Shown here: piece after piece, positions 9,842 to 22,101 of the stretch
Layout: each line of letters begins with the position of its first letter
How positions within the stretch are numbered: position 1 is the first letter of the stretch
The notes under the pieces: generated by a model
Database searches by the model: none
What the model saw: the letters and a program-made list of their open reading frames with translations, nothing else
Told to the model about the DNA's origin: nothing
Program-made: the position numbers and the translations under genes
Origin: Camellia lanceoleosa
Lineage: Eukaryota > Streptophyta > Magnoliopsida > Ericales > Theaceae
DNA: 64,000 nt
Direction of reading: 5' to 3'
NCBI GenBank assembly: GCA_025200525.1
Contig: CM045760.1
Location: forward strand, 42,985,932-43,049,931

Positions 9842-12291
9842 TCCGAATAAATAATACAGTCCCGAATAAATAATACAGTCCGAATAAGTAGTACAGTCCA
9901 AATAAGTACAAAATCCTAATTAATTAACAAATTAATCTAGGAAAGTAATAAATTGGCATGCAAGCCAGGGACTACCTCGACCCTGCTCCGGATGATGGAT
10001 GATGCATGTTCGGGTTGCTTGGCGTAGAAATCCATTGCGACGCCCCGATTAGCCTCTGTTTACAATTTATGCTCGGAATATTGTGCAAAGCTCTGAAAGG
10101 CTGTTGATTCTTGATTTACTGCAACAGAGAGCAAGAAAGGGGCATGGCAATGTATTTTCACATATGTATGCTTACCTTGATCCTCGTGCCACCAATCACG
10201 CATCCCGATGCATGATGGCTGAGGAGTCGAATTGCATAACTCAATATGGAATAAATGCACATGAAAACACAACAAGACCAAGACTCCATCATGGATAATC
10301 CGGAGTGTCGGTGACTGGGAATTGAGACACGTTCCGTCACTTGAAGTACGAAACGCCCCTCGTTTCCCGTGCTCGGGCTAACTCCTATCCCAAACACAAT
10401 GCAATATGCATGACATGCATGAATGCAACTAATAAATGTCATACACGATGCTCGATGTAACATGGCATACACAATGTTCTAACATGCAACCTAGCATACG
10501 CGATGCTATGAATTGAAATGGCATACACAATGCATGATGGACTTACACCAACATGAGTGGACCTCAGCCACACCCACATCAGCGGCCATGAGATGAAAAT
10601 GAGACAATCGAGATGCGTGCACACATGCATGCAAACCGAGGACCGATCCTAAGGCACGAGTGACACTCTACCAAAACATGGCAAGGCATGGAATATGGCA
10701 TACAAACATGTGATTTTCAGCATTAAAATATGATGCTAAACAGCCCCGAATCATGGCAATATGGCACCCGATGCATGAGATAAACCCCGAAACTCAAAAC
10801 TAGACATGCGCAATGACCTATAGCTATACAAAGCATGCATTATTTGATCATGAAGCATGAAGACAGAGTCAAGGCAGTCCCAAAACATGAACTTTCTTAG
10901 TTCAAAGCATGGCCAAAAGGTGCTAACAAGATGGGCTAAAGTAGCATGCAATTTTGACTAGGAAACAAGGGTTACATGGCGTGTATATGAAGCAAGTGAG
11001 AACTCATCAAACCAGAAAAAATCAGTGAATAAATCATGCCAAAATATGGCCAAATAACCCTGGAAATGCAGCCAACACATGCACAAATGAGGGGTTCCTT
11101 TAGAGGGCATACAAAGGGATTATTAGGTACATACAAGATAGACATGAAGCATAACCAAAAAAACTCTGGAAATCAAATATAATAGTCCCAAAACTCATCA
11201 AATTGACCCTAAAATGTGACTTTAAAACATGTAAAGGGGGGTCCCTTTGGAAGGCCAAAATGGCCACCAAACAAGTCAAGGTGAGAGGGGGGCACCCCCC
11301 TCTGATTTGGAGGCTCAAAATAGCATCAAAGCCACTGGAAATCCACTGGATTCCAGTGGCTAGAAGGCCAAACAAAGCATGCCATTGGAGCTTAGGTGTA
11401 AGGCTCAAAACAAGAGACAATCTAGCATTCAAGGAAGCATGTGACCTCAAATAAGAAAATTCCCTTAATAAAACATGAAGATGATGTCAAAAAAAGCCTT
11501 TTTTCAGTTTATAACAAGTCCCAAAAATGAACATAAATAGGGCTAATCTATCATGCAAAAATGGCCCTAAACGAGAGAATAAAGATAAGGGACAGCGGCT
11601 GACCCCAAATGGCAAGGATTTCTTCAACAAAGTTTAATAGGGGCTCAAAACAAGTCACTTTACAGTTTACATCAAGCCACAAAAACAAACACAAGTGAGG
11701 CTAAACTATCATGCAAGAAAAAGGCCTAAAAGAGGGATAAAGAGACAAGTGGTAGCTGCTGGCCTCAAACAGAGGAGAGCCCTTCAAAAATATTGAAGAG
11801 GGGCTCAAAACAAGATATTTTACAGTTTATTACTAAGTCCAAAACATCTCAAAAATAGGCCTAAAATGCTATGCAAAAAAAGGCCTAAAAGAGAGTTAAA
11901 GAGGCAAGTGATAGTAGGAGACCTCAAACAGTAAGAGGTCCTTGATAAAACATGAAAAGGAGCTCAAAATATGACTATTTACATTTTGGGTCGGATCCCA
12001 AAAATGTAAGCAACAAAGGCTAAGATTGCATGCAAAATAGGAACAAAAAAGAGAGAAAATAAGCTTACCCTTGTAGCACAAAGCTCCAGTAGCTTTTGGT
12101 TGAAGAAATGGTGCTCCTAACCTCTGGAAATAGCCTCCAAGTGGCTGGAATGGAGTGTGGAGGTGTGGTGCTATGGATTGGTGCAAGAACCTTAGGGTTT
12201 GGGGGGTTGAAGTAGAGAGAGAGGGGGCGATTGTATGCAAGAGCTTTAAACCAAATTTTGTAACCTCCTAAAATGTAGCTGGGGGTGCTGG

Positions 12292-12299
12292 TTATATAG
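12292..12299 (-). promoter_or_regulatory. TATA-like box in LTR A
   Basis: CTATATAA on the minus strand, about 1.06 kb after the LTR start. The four other long LTRs carry a similar box 0.4-0.9 kb from their start, which fits the U3 promoter. Confidence 0.5.
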
Positions 12300-13356
12300 G
12301 CAAAGGAGTGAAGAAAAGGGGGGGAAAATGAAATTCAAATTTCCCCCCCAAAAGAACCCCCCTCGGATACATGATCTGGGGGGGAAATGAGGGTGCAGCT
12401 GTAAGGAACCAGCTGAGGGGAGCATGGCCGACCAGGTTCAGAGGGTTCAGGTGGCCGGTCGGCCACCTCCCTTGGTCGGTCGACCAGGTTCAAAAGGGTC
12501 ACTCAGAGAAAGCTGGCCGGCCACCCATATTGGTGGCCTCCCATGTGTACACAACAAAACCATGTGGTCAAAACCCAGAAAAAGTGAACCAGGAGAGAGA
12601 AAACCCAACTTTTCAGAGGGGTTCAAAAGGGTCAGGAATAATTGCTGGCTGGCCATGACATATTGGTGGCCTTCCAGGTGTGTACAACACAAATATGTGG
12701 TTGATGGCCCAAAAAAGTGGCCCGGGGGTGGTCAACACTAGCTTTCTAGTGAGGAAAACGGGCGACGGAGAGTGATGAAGGAATAAAGCTGGCTTTTCAG
12801 AACAATTTCTGGCCTCCCACCCTTCTACGACCTTCATAACAATGAAAATAAGGTCTCCACCAAAAACGAACCCAAACCGATGCAAAACGAAGGTTCGGGG
12901 GCCGAAACGCGCGGCTCGGGGCCCCGAAAACTGACTGTTAAGCACCGAAGGTGGTGTTTGAGCACGAAGTTGGTCTCTCGGACCACAGTGTCCCTAATAA
13001 GGGGCGCGCCAAAAACCAGAGCAAACGGAGGTGGTTAGGCGGTCCCAAACCGAGGCACATGACCGACGGCTCCGAAAATCGAAAACCGGGCTCCGAAACG
13101 GGAAAAATGGCCCATGACCACGAAACGTAGCCTACGGCCAATGAGAGATGATCTAAGAGACCTCTCCCTCCCTTCGGGAAGAGAAAACAGAGCCTGGTTC
13201 ACAAACCGAGGCAAAGCACAGACAAGCCCAGAAGTCCGGAGGCAAGGCTCACTGCCGAGACTTTGAAACTTCGGAACGAGCGCGATATGCAACATCACCA
13301 AGCGCTCAATCGGTGACGTCTGAGTCTTAAGGTCAGTCAAAAATGGGGTGTCTACA

Positions 13357-14481
13357 GAGACTCTGAGGCCTTCATTCAGATACATCTGATGCCACCCCTA
13401 GCCAGTGCTTGTTGAGGTGAGGAGGCGAGAGCTCCTGCTGTGAGAGAGAGGCCCAAAGTGACCCGAGCGACTAGGGCAACCAGGGCCCGTGGTAGAGGAA
13501 TTTCTCGAGCGAGGCAAAGGACTGATTGGCCAGAGCTTCCTACCATGCTGACTTACTGGTGGCATACCGGGTATGCCTACCAGGTTCCAATTGAGCCTGT
13601 GATGGCTGGTCACGAGCTTGTCGGGGTCTGAGGCCCGATTCAAGTATGAACCACACTTTATATTTGCACTCCACACTTCATTTCAGGTATGTTTACTGCG
13701 AACACTAATCATCAAAATACATTTGTAGGCATCCATCGAGTACACAGGAGGCGCCCTTGAGCTGATAGCCTTGTTGATGGGGATGGTATAGATGAGGGAG
13801 ACACTGCTCGACCTCCACGGTATCCCGGTAAGTTCTTCAGTTTACACTCCAGGCATCAAATTTCCACTGACACACTAACACTGACATTTTGACTGAAAAG
13901 TTTGCAAACTGCACTAATACACTGCATCGATACTAACAAACTACACTCACACACTGCATTCATACACTGTACTCATACTGTATCTGATTTCTGCATACAC
14001 TCATTCTGCGCATCATGCTTGCATCTAATACAGATACTGTACCTGATATATGACAACTGTCTTTTCATATCCTACCGATGCCGATGGCACCAGCGACAAC
14101 TGTAGCAACTGCTCTAGCGGTACCTTCTCTCACAGCAAAAGAGAGAGAGAGAGAGAGAGAGAGGCTCCAGCATGCGGTCGAGGCAGAGCTAGGGGCACCC
14201 GAGACGAGAGCGGTCCTTCAGAACCCATTCTGAGTAATGATGATGCTGAAACGAGCGACTTTGAGAAGACAGTGAGTCAGTATTCGGAATCATCTGAGAG
14301 TAGAGACGACGCCGGCTCGGGTTCCGAGAGTAGAGATGACGGTGAGGCTGGTTTTGAGGCAGAGAGCGGAGATAACACCAGCTTAGGCTCTAGTTTAGAT
14401 TCGAACAGCGGCGATGACGGAGATAGTGCCCTAGAGTCTTCTCCTTCAAGGAAGAAGACGAAGAGGGCCTCTAGAGCCTAA
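13357..14481 (+). pseudogene. 3' part of a plant mobile domain (MAIN-like) gene, truncated by element A
   Basis: Aligns with the last exons of the PMD gene at 24919-28153. The first exon piece includes MLTYWWHTGYAYQVPIEP and ends before GTATG near 13652. A small exon around 13730-13829 carries EYT..ALEL..LLMGM and ends before GTAAGT. The last exon (about 14060-14481) has a long acidic Ser/Glu/Asp tail and a basic end (SRKKTKRASRA). Stops occur at 'GV*G' near 13629 and in the small exon. The last exon contains an expanded (GA)n run that its paralogue lacks. The 5' part is missing because element A's LTR starts at 13356. Confidence 0.65.
14140..14163 (+). repeat. (AG)n microsatellite in the PMD pseudogene
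   Basis: About eleven AG/GA units inside the last exon of the truncated PMD copy; absent from the matching exon at 27866-28153. Confidence 0.8.
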
Positions 14482-15200
14482 GGCGAATAGCATTGATTTT
14501 TTGTATTTTTGCTTATTTTCTTTTTGTTTATAGTTTTAGCACATTGTATAGCTTTAGACAGGTTTATTTTTGTTAAGACTTGTATTCCTCTTTTGTAAAA
14601 ACAACCATGATCGGAATAAAAACTAGTTTTTATGAAAAAGAGTTGTATTTTGCATCATGATCAAGCACCACATAGCATGGAATGGACATGGAAACGAATT
14701 GGCCAAGATAACACTCTTGATTGAAACAAAATCTTAATCGGGTAATGAACTGACCAACAAGTGACATAAAAAGCAATATACAACCTGATAAACAAAACAA
14801 CAACTCGATAAACGCAACAACATACAACTCGATAAACAAAACAAAACAACACATATACAAATTCAACAAACTTGCTAAACCAAAAAGGACTCAAAACAAG
14901 ACCACAAGACACACAAAAAGTAGAACAAAACACATGCTTTCATCGTTATTCAACACAGAGATGGACAGCAGGCCTGAGAGGAGGGCTGTCAACCACAAAT
15001 AGGGGTTGCCGGCCACATGTCGGCCATGAGAGGTGGCTTGCCGGCCACCAATGTGGCTTACTGGCTACTTGCCGGCCACCTACCGGCCATCAATGTGCAG
15101 GACCTCCAGATTGTTGACACTTGGCTTCCATTCACTGCCTTATCTTCTACAAAAGGTTGACCTTCGTGATTTCTTCATTTCAGTTGCAAATTCTTCACAA
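14482..15200 (+). other. Intergenic DNA between the two antisense gene remnants
   Basis: Bases 14482-14780 resemble the DNA after the full PMD gene (28154-28480), so they are probably its 3' flank. Bases 14940-15110 carry repeated CCGGCCAC motifs like those in the LTR U3 regions and upstream of the full PMD gene. No gene recognised. Confidence 0.5.
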
Positions 15201-16488
15201 ATGGAGCCATTTTTTGCCGAAAAACTCTTAGATTGGATTGTGACTTTAGACGTCTTGAAAAAGGTGAATTTTCGGGGTTTCGGGATAAATGCACTTTTCC
15301 CGCTGAGCCGTTCTCTACTTTGTTTTCTGTTTCCTCATGCGACGGCTAGATGTTGGAACCCGATTACACATGTCTTTAGCTTTGGGAGACAAGAGATATG
15401 CCCGACAATCGAAGAATTTCAAGCTCTAATGGAATCTCGGCGCGATGAGGAGATCATACTTCAATCCCGTTTCGGCCATATCCAAGCTTTAGGACAGATG
15501 TGTGGGCTCATTCTACATAAGGCTTGATCCGTGGTCCATAATGGAGAGTTGGAGATTCCCAGTCTGATTCATCGATTTTCTAACGTTGGTGATCAGGGCA
15601 ACCTTCTTTGGCGGGGTTTTTGGCAACACGCCCTTTGCTTATGTATACTGGCTCATTTCCTCCTTGCCTCTAGTTTTGGTGGATCTAGCATTATATTGGT
15701 CGAAGTGGCCCAAGGTTTGAAAGAGAGTAGGAGTTGCATTGGCTTGGTGCTGATCGAGACTTTGATGGGCTTAGACGCCTTCCATCGGCGAGTGACTACC
15801 AAGTTCTCAGGGAGTCCACTACTCTTGCAGGTAATGTTTCCTACCCTTTCTCATTTGTATTTCTCACATCACTCGGCACTCCTACTCTGTTTTTCTCTCA
15901 AAGCCCTTTTCTCACTTTTCTCTTAGCATACATCTCAATATTCTTTAATCCCTTTTTTCATTCATCCCTCCCCAAGTGTGGCTAATGGACAAGCTAAAGG
16001 TAGTGGACTCTTGTCTTGCATACTCAAATCGAGCATACTTCTTCTGCCAACAGCTAGTGGATTTTCCCAACAAGGGATGGTAGTGCCATTGGATGTGCAA
16101 CAGGTCTGCTGCTGACATTGCTTGGCATTGCCTCTAGCTTAATCTAATCGAAATGAGCTACAGCATGACTCGACAACCTAGCATTCAGTTGATTGGCTTG
16201 ATACACTGTGTATTCTACTTTCCGTTCTGGTTCAAGCGTCAATTTGGACATGATCAGACTTGCCCAGAGGAAGCGGTAGAGTACCCGGTTTCATTCCCCA
16301 TCCAAGGTACACATTTGGCTAGGTACCTCACTGCTTGGTGGACGAGAAAGTTTTTGGCTCCTACCCCTAATTTTAGTTACGCCCTTTCTGGCGAATGCCT
16401 GACTTGGCTCGAAGATGAGGCACAAACCGGGCTCACTTTGGCATCAGAAGCTTCCACAAGCACCAGTGGGGGACGCAGGAGCACCTGA
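15201..16488 (+). pseudogene. DUF7745/plant-mobile-domain-like gene, broken
   Basis: Exon 1 (15201-15830) starts MEPFFAEKLLDWIV and includes CWNPITHVFSFGRQEICPTI and GGSSIILVEVAQGL, patterns I know from DUF7745/PMD-type proteins carried by plant transposons. A GTAATG donor follows at 15831. Exon 2 (about 15976-16488) begins VWLMDKLKVV and includes FWFKRQFGHDQTCPEE, like the RQFG..Q..P motif of PMD proteins. Breaks: TGA 15525-15527, two TAG codons in exon 2 (near 16080 and 16135), and an acceptor reading AA where AG is expected. It is antisense to the gag fragment next door at 16735-17335. The family call is from memory. Confidence 0.55.
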
Positions 16489-16734
16489 CTCATATATGTC
16501 CCTAGTTTATTGCTTTGATTTTTTACTTTTCAAGTTTTATGAATGTAATAAAAGCAACTTTCATTTGTATCGAGAGTTGGAAAATTTTGTATTGAAATTA
16601 ATGAAATTAAAGTTATGAGCACTGAAAATTTTCCTTTTGGTCCAAAAATGGTCTAAGTTGCAAAGGTAAAATTTGAGCAAAAATTAACTTTTATCAAAAC
16701 TTTTCAAAACCATTTTCGAAAAGAATCACGGCAT
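16489..16734 (-). other. 3' region of element C
   Basis: On the minus strand, bases 16620-16700 match element D 60640-60720 (a run reading 'GAGCACTGAAAATTTTCC' in the C plus-strand direction). In C this joins the gag fragment directly, whereas D has about 2.1 kb between the two blocks. This shows an internal deletion in C. Confidence 0.55.
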
Positions 16735-17335
16735 GACGGGGCCTATCCCGATTTTTCGCCTGGCGGGAACTGCCCTCGGTCGGAGCGGGGAAAGCATCAT
16801 CCATAGTTTTAGCCACAACTGCGAATATTTGCTGTTTACTCAATTCTCCGGCTTTCAAAGCCTCGACTGCCTACAGTAGTTGTTCAACAGGATCAACATC
16901 TGTTCCCACTTTATTCTTACCTCTAGCCTCAGCTTGATCGAGGGTTTGGGTTGCTACTTCAGAGTGGAACCCGGTTGTTGTTGACGTGTCATGTCCATAG
17001 CTTGAGACAGCCTCAGGATGGTTGAGCTCGATTACAATTCGCCCTAATAGCGGGGGCTTCTGCGGCACAAAATTCCCGGCGTAGGATGTGGTTGGTGGCA
17101 AAGCCGACATTCCGTAGGCGAGATCAGACACAGATCGCTGAAGATCACCAATCATTCCCATCAATTCAAACATGGTGGGCTCACAAGCTTGACACGACTG
17201 GGGCGTCCAGACCAGGCGCACGGCAGGCAACCTGGGCGGGTATGGTACTTCAACATTGGTCTCATCCTGCAAGATGATTCCTTGATCCAATGCGGCTGCC
17301 ATAACCACTATTTCTTTTGACTCTTGTGTCATCAT
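16735..17335 (-). pseudogene. Truncated gag of non-autonomous element C
   Basis: The frame opens with MMTQESKEIVVMAAALDQ and matches element D's 57866-58441 almost codon for codon. It has one TAG at 16868-16870 (a Trp codon in D). It then continues to about 16735, where the match to D stops at the internal deletion. The capsid core seen in A and B is absent and the C-terminal zinc-finger part, still present in D, has been deleted. It could not make a working particle alone. Confidence 0.65.
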
Positions 17336-18081
17336 AAGTCCGCTGAGCTGAACGGAGATGATATAACTGGTGACTGACGGAGCAGGTGTCTATCTTGCCT
17401 CAGCAAAGGAGAACACTGGCTATTCTGTACTAAATCTATGAACTGAAAGAGAAAACACATAGCATTTCGGCCCAATCAGAACAAACACAAACATAGCTGA
17501 ATAACTGTACTCTACTACTGATCACTGTTCCCCAAAATCACTGCCCCAAAAACTAAATCTAATACCCGCAGATATAATTGATTCCTCAAAACATCGATCT
17601 CGATACCTCAAAGTTCGATATCCGGACTTGCAAGCTGATATATGCATTCCCTGTAGAGATCAACTCAAAAAGCACATAACAAGCAAGCATGACCCAAAAC
17701 ACCCCTATGTTGGGATAGGGTTTCCCTGTCCTATTTTGTCAGGAGTTAGGCTTTCACTACGCACGCAGCAGTTTCAAACAACCTATAATCGGGTAGCAAC
17801 CTGTCCTAGCTTGGAATGGTCACTATGGATTCCGAACATGCACTAGGTCGAATGGTCAAAAGGGTGCCCCGGTGACAACCGGGGTTTGTGTTCCCATCGT
17901 GGCAGAGCCCATAACCGATCAGCCTTATGGCACGCTTCTCGAAGCGAGCCTCCGAAAAATCATTCAGGAATAGCAGACTGCAAAAACTGTGACTTAGGCA
18001 CACCAATGCACATGCAATGCAAAGAAACACATGAGTGTAATCAAAACAAGATATCATGAGTTCGAGTCAAGCTCTCCAAAC
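17336..18081 (-). other. 5' leader of element C
   Basis: Non-coding leader, near-identical to that of D (57128-57865) and recognisably similar to those of A and B in its PBS-proximal part. No gene seen. Confidence 0.7.
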
Positions 18082-18099
18082 TCCCCAGCAGAGTCGCCA
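18082..18099 (-). other. Primer-binding site of element C
   Basis: TGGCGACTCTGCTGGGGA on the minus strand, five bases from the LTR end. Identical to the PBS of A and D. Confidence 0.8.
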
Positions 18100-19004
18100 G
18101 AAACTGTGGACGCACCCTCGAACGTCCCGGGAGGGGATCCCATTTTGTTCATTTGGGCTCACTACAGTTTAGGACTCAATGTCACGGTCCTGTATCTAAT
18201 CTCGCAGAGTGCAATGCAAGACCGATGAATCATCAAAGAGTCCAAATCTAGCAAATTGTTTTTAAAAACAGATTTTTTTGAAAGAAGTGCCAAACATGGA
18301 CTGCTTTGCCAGATACAGAGTCGCCACCTAAATATTTATTTTGCTGGAATTTAGGAAACCCTGACTCGTTGCCTAAGGCCACGTGTCCGTCATCATCAAA
18401 GTTGCCTCAGCTCAAGAACTTGGGTACGATTGGGGAAGGTCGGCTATGAGCACCCTCGCTCGCCCGATCAAAGATCGGCCTCTACTAACCATGATATCTA
18501 GCTTTGAAAACATTATGCATTCTTATTCCGGTTAATTAGCTAATCTTACTATGTGATGGGCACAACACAAAAGTATAGACTAGATCGCCTAATTTGGGAC
18601 AAAGCATTGCATATCCGCTCGTTTGAAAGATAGTTTGAAATTTGCTACTCGCACATAGGCTAAAACATGGATTTCAACGAGTTGTTCCAACGTAAGCAAT
18701 CCAACCTTCACCCACAGGCATTCAGGCAGTAAATCAACTAAGCAATTAGCCTCATGGCAAGCATGCTTTCATGTTAACATTCACACTCATACGAGATGCT
18801 AAAGCATAAACACGCACCTAGTACTCCAAACCAAAACAAGGAACATGTTAGTAATCAAATGTATGATCCAAGTCCATGTTAAGATGGCTAATGCATCGCA
18901 AGCAAAAATGCAACTAGAATAGGCTCGGCTAATCTATGGATGGCATGTGAAATGCAACTTGACATGTATTCAAGTTAGATTTGAAATACTATGCAATTAG
19001 TATG

Positions 19005-19024
19005 ATGCGCCGAGCCCGGTGCAT
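19005..19024 (-). other. Stem-loop in LTR C (ATGC.CCG stem)
   Basis: Eight-bp stem with one non-standard pair, AGCC/GGCT loop. Homologous to 9655-9674. Confidence 0.45.
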
Positions 19025-19178
19025 GCAATACAAATGAATGGATGCAAACATGCTATCATAAGTATGCTAATCAAAACATGTCCTAATACTAACCATCAAA
19101 AGCAGGTAAGTAAAAGGGAGAAAGAATTGGGGATTGGAAGACATGCATCACACACACGCACGCTTATTACACAATTCG

Positions 19179-19193
19179 CCCTCTCTCGGAGGG
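19179..19193 (-). other. Stem-loop in LTR C (CCCTC/GAGGG)
   Basis: Same stem as in A and D, with a different loop sequence. Confidence 0.6.
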
Positions 19194-21596
19194 ACCAAAA
19201 GAATAATACAAATTTAACTAACTAACAAGCCAAGTAAATAGTTACAGACCACTTAATTAGTTAAGCAAATTAACTAAGCTAATAAAGTAGTAAAACAGCC
19301 TCAGGAAGAGGGTCCAATGCATGCGTGCCCGGCTCTGCTCGGAAATCCACCACCATGCACAAGCTACCTCTGTTTACACTGTTTTATGCCTCTGAAGACT
19401 GCACAAGTCCCAAAGTTGCTTCTGGAATACTCCTTGAGGGTTGTGGGAGACCACCGGCCAAGAGAAAACACCACCGGCCATGATAAATTGGTCATCGACC
19501 ATCTATGTAGCTCTCGACCAGAGATTTGTGGTCGACTGGCACCCAATGTGGTCGGTCAGCCATCTATGCCTGCAGAACCCTGTTTTGACAACAGCAGAGG
19601 GCAGACAAGACATGGCAATGCATTTCAAAGCAAATGTTTGCACAACCACCCTCCCTATCATGTTTAAGACTCAGGGGAGTATGGTACTCAACCCTCGGGC
19701 CACCAATCGCGCATTTCAATGCATGATGGCCCAAGAGGCCAAGTGTGCAATTTCAATGTTAAATGAAATGCACACCAAACAAACAAGAGACCCAACCTCT
19801 ATCATGGTAATTCAAGAGGCAAGGCATGCATGCATGCAAAATGCAACCTAAGCATGGAAGCTAGGCATGCACCATGAGCATGTGAACAAGTATGGAAGCT
19901 AACAAGCATGCAAAGTGTAATTTAACCATGCAAGCATGCAAGATGCAACATGGACAACATGTTAAGTATCTCTAAAAGAGAGAATGCATGCCAAATGCAT
20001 TACAACCTAAGCATGCAACAACATGTCATGGATTAAGCACACAACGAGGCACAATTGAACTAGCATGCTACAACATGTAATTCACCAAATATGCAACAAG
20101 TATGTGACAACATACAAGGCAAGCATGCAACAACATGCGGGGATGGACTTGAACCAATTTGGGCAGCTCTCAAATAGGCCCAAAACAGTGGCCAAAATGT
20201 TAAGAACATGAAGGCAAATGTACATACAAACATGCATAAATACATGGTTCAAAATTTATGCATAAAGAGGCAACTTTTAAGCACACTTAAAAGGAGGCAA
20301 ACATGGACAAATGGCAAGCATTGTAAGCTTTGAAATCATGTTAGAAAAGGTGCCAAACCAATTAAACAAATCAAGCAAAGCATGCAACCAAGCCCAAAAC
20401 TCAAGGCTAGCCAAGGGGCTCAAGCCATGACCATACAAACCAAGCCTCAAAGGGCCAAAGGGACTCAAAACAGTCCCAAGGCAGACCAAAACAAGGTCAA
20501 AGACACACTTAGATGGTATCTAAATGTCCTATACATGGTGGCATACACAAGGGTCCAAACATGGAGCATAAGACATCAACCTTTTAAAGCACTAAAGGAG
20601 CATCAAATGCAAGCATATAAGCGTACCATACGAACTGAAATGACATAACTAATGGTGCCAAACCACTGAAATGATGCAAATAGAGCATGCTAGAGAATCC
20701 AATGCTCAAAGCTTACAAGGGAGATTGCATGGTAGCTATACAAAGCAAGTCATGGGTGACCCAAATAACCAAAATCAGACGTTAAGCACACCAAAACATG
20801 CATAAAAGTTTCACAAAGCTAAGCCAAGATCATGCTAGAAAGTCATGGTACATCATGATGCATGTTAAGGCAATTTCATGGCATTACAAGACAAGTATGC
20901 AAAGCATGCATGATGTGTCTAAACCAACTTAAAACAGTGCTATAACATGGCAAAATAACCACAAATACCAACTAAGACATGGCCAACATGGACTTAATCA
21001 ATGTGCTCACACATGAGGCTAAAATGACAAGTTTTAAAGACAACAAGGAGAGGGGATGGCCCTCTCCTTCTTAGGACCTCAAAACACTAGTGGTGAGGAG
21101 GCCAATACAAGGTGGTCCCAGAGCTTACCAAAAATAGCACAAAAAGGAGGCCAAACAAGGCCTAAGAGGGGACAAACAACCCCAAACCTCAAAACAACCT
21201 TAAGCAAAGTTCAAAAGCAAGTAAAATTAGAACTTTTACTAGTTATACACTAAGCTTAAAAACAGATGCAAGATAGGTCAAAACCTTGGACAAAAATGGG
21301 GAATAAAGGGGTAAGATTCTTACCCTTGAAGACCTTCTTCAAGAAGAGAGCTCCAGCACCTTCCTTAGGTCAAAACCAGCCCAAGAACTCCAAGAACAAC
21401 CCTTTGGCACCTCAGCAACCAAGGTATGGTGTAACACTAGGTGCCTTAGTGCAAAACTAAGAACAAACACACCTTATACACACACAAATCAAAAGGAGAG
21501 AGATATATAGAGATAGGATAGATACAAGACTTCTAACCCTAAAACCAGACCTCTGGAACTTTTTTGGAACCCTTGAGGAGGGAGGAGAAGCCCTCC

Positions 21597-21604
21597 CTTT
21601 ATAG
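21597..21604 (-). promoter_or_regulatory. TATA-like box in LTR C
   Basis: CTATAAAG on the minus strand, 484 bases from the LTR start. LTR D has the identical box at the same distance (53603-53610). Confidence 0.55.
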
Positions 21605-22088
21605 GAATTTCAATCTTGCAAAGCTTACAAAACAAGCTAAGCAAGAGTGAAATCCCTCCATGTACGTGTATGGAGGGGGTGCATTGTGGATGCTAGCTAT
21701 CACAGCTGGCATAAAATATTTGCCAAAAGCAGATGAACAGTGGTCGACCAGCCAAAAATGACAAATTGACCAAATCAATGGCCGACTGACTAGAAAGAGT
21801 GCCGACCGGCCATCACCAATGGCCGGTAGCAACAAAGCAGGGTCGGTGGCCTCAAGACATGGCTGGTGAGGTGTGGGGATGGCTAACAAGCCTTCCTCTA
21901 CCCTCAAAAGTAAAACAACAAGTGTTTGGTGCAAAACCAAACACAGAACAGTCAAGTTGAGAGTTCCTAAGGCAAGGCACTCAACCGAAACCTCCGAGAA
22001 CTCAAAACGAACACAAACATGGATGATCACCGAGTGTTCAAACGGTGACGTCCAAGTCTTGAGGACGGTCAAAAATTGGGTGTCTACA

Positions 22089-22101
22089 GTTGCCCCTCTT
22101 T
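22089..22101 (-). other. Polypurine tract next to LTR C
   Basis: The minus strand reads AAAGAGGGGCAAC directly before TGTAGACACCC. This is the expected position and composition for the plus-strand primer of a retrotransposon. It marks the DNA on the right as the 3' end of an element whose 3' LTR is LTR C. Confidence 0.7.

Larger units (their letters stand above)
1..13356 (-). mobile_element. Element A: Tat-lineage Ty3/gypsy LTR retrotransposon, 3' LTR outside the window
   Basis: Reading leftward from 13356, the order is LTR (13356-8717), a five-base spacer, PBS (8711-8694), leader, gag, protease with G-patch-like segment, RT, RNase H, second RNase H, integrase, and a short 3' UTR running off the window at base 1. 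The duplicated RNase H, the missing chromodomain and the very long LTR are marks of the Tat lineage. The whole gag-pol is essentially one reading frame cut by about eight nonsense codons plus one frameshift near the gag N-terminus, so the copy is defective but far better preserved than element B. It is inserted into a PMD gene copy, whose remaining part starts at 13357. Confidence 0.9.
8717..13356 (-). repeat. 5' LTR of element A (4640 bp)
   Basis: On the minus strand it begins TGTAGACACCCC at 13356 and ends with the decayed form of CTACA at 8717, next to the PBS. The first 1.1 kb (U3) has clusters of CCGGCCA-type motifs (12424-12670) and a TATA-like box. The remaining 3.5 kb is the transcribed part and holds three stem-loops and a PBS-like motif also found in the other four long LTRs. 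U3 differs clearly from the C/D LTRs, so this is a separate subfamily. No gene is seen inside. Confidence 0.85.
18105..22088 (-). repeat. LTR C (3984 bp), flanked by a PBS on one side and a polypurine tract on the other
   Basis: Begins TGTAGACACCC at 22088 and ends GTCCACA at 18105 on the minus strand. Same subfamily as LTR D (3986 bp, about 94-95% identical where I compared the first 400 bases). A PBS lies at its 3' side and a polypurine tract at its 5' side. It is therefore both the 5' LTR of the gag fragment to the left and, apparently, the 3' LTR of the DNA to the right. No gene is seen inside. Confidence 0.85.

Noticed and set aside
11100..11460. Open frames on both strands within LTR A
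   Set aside because: They lie inside the LTR, overlap on opposite strands and show no protein motif.
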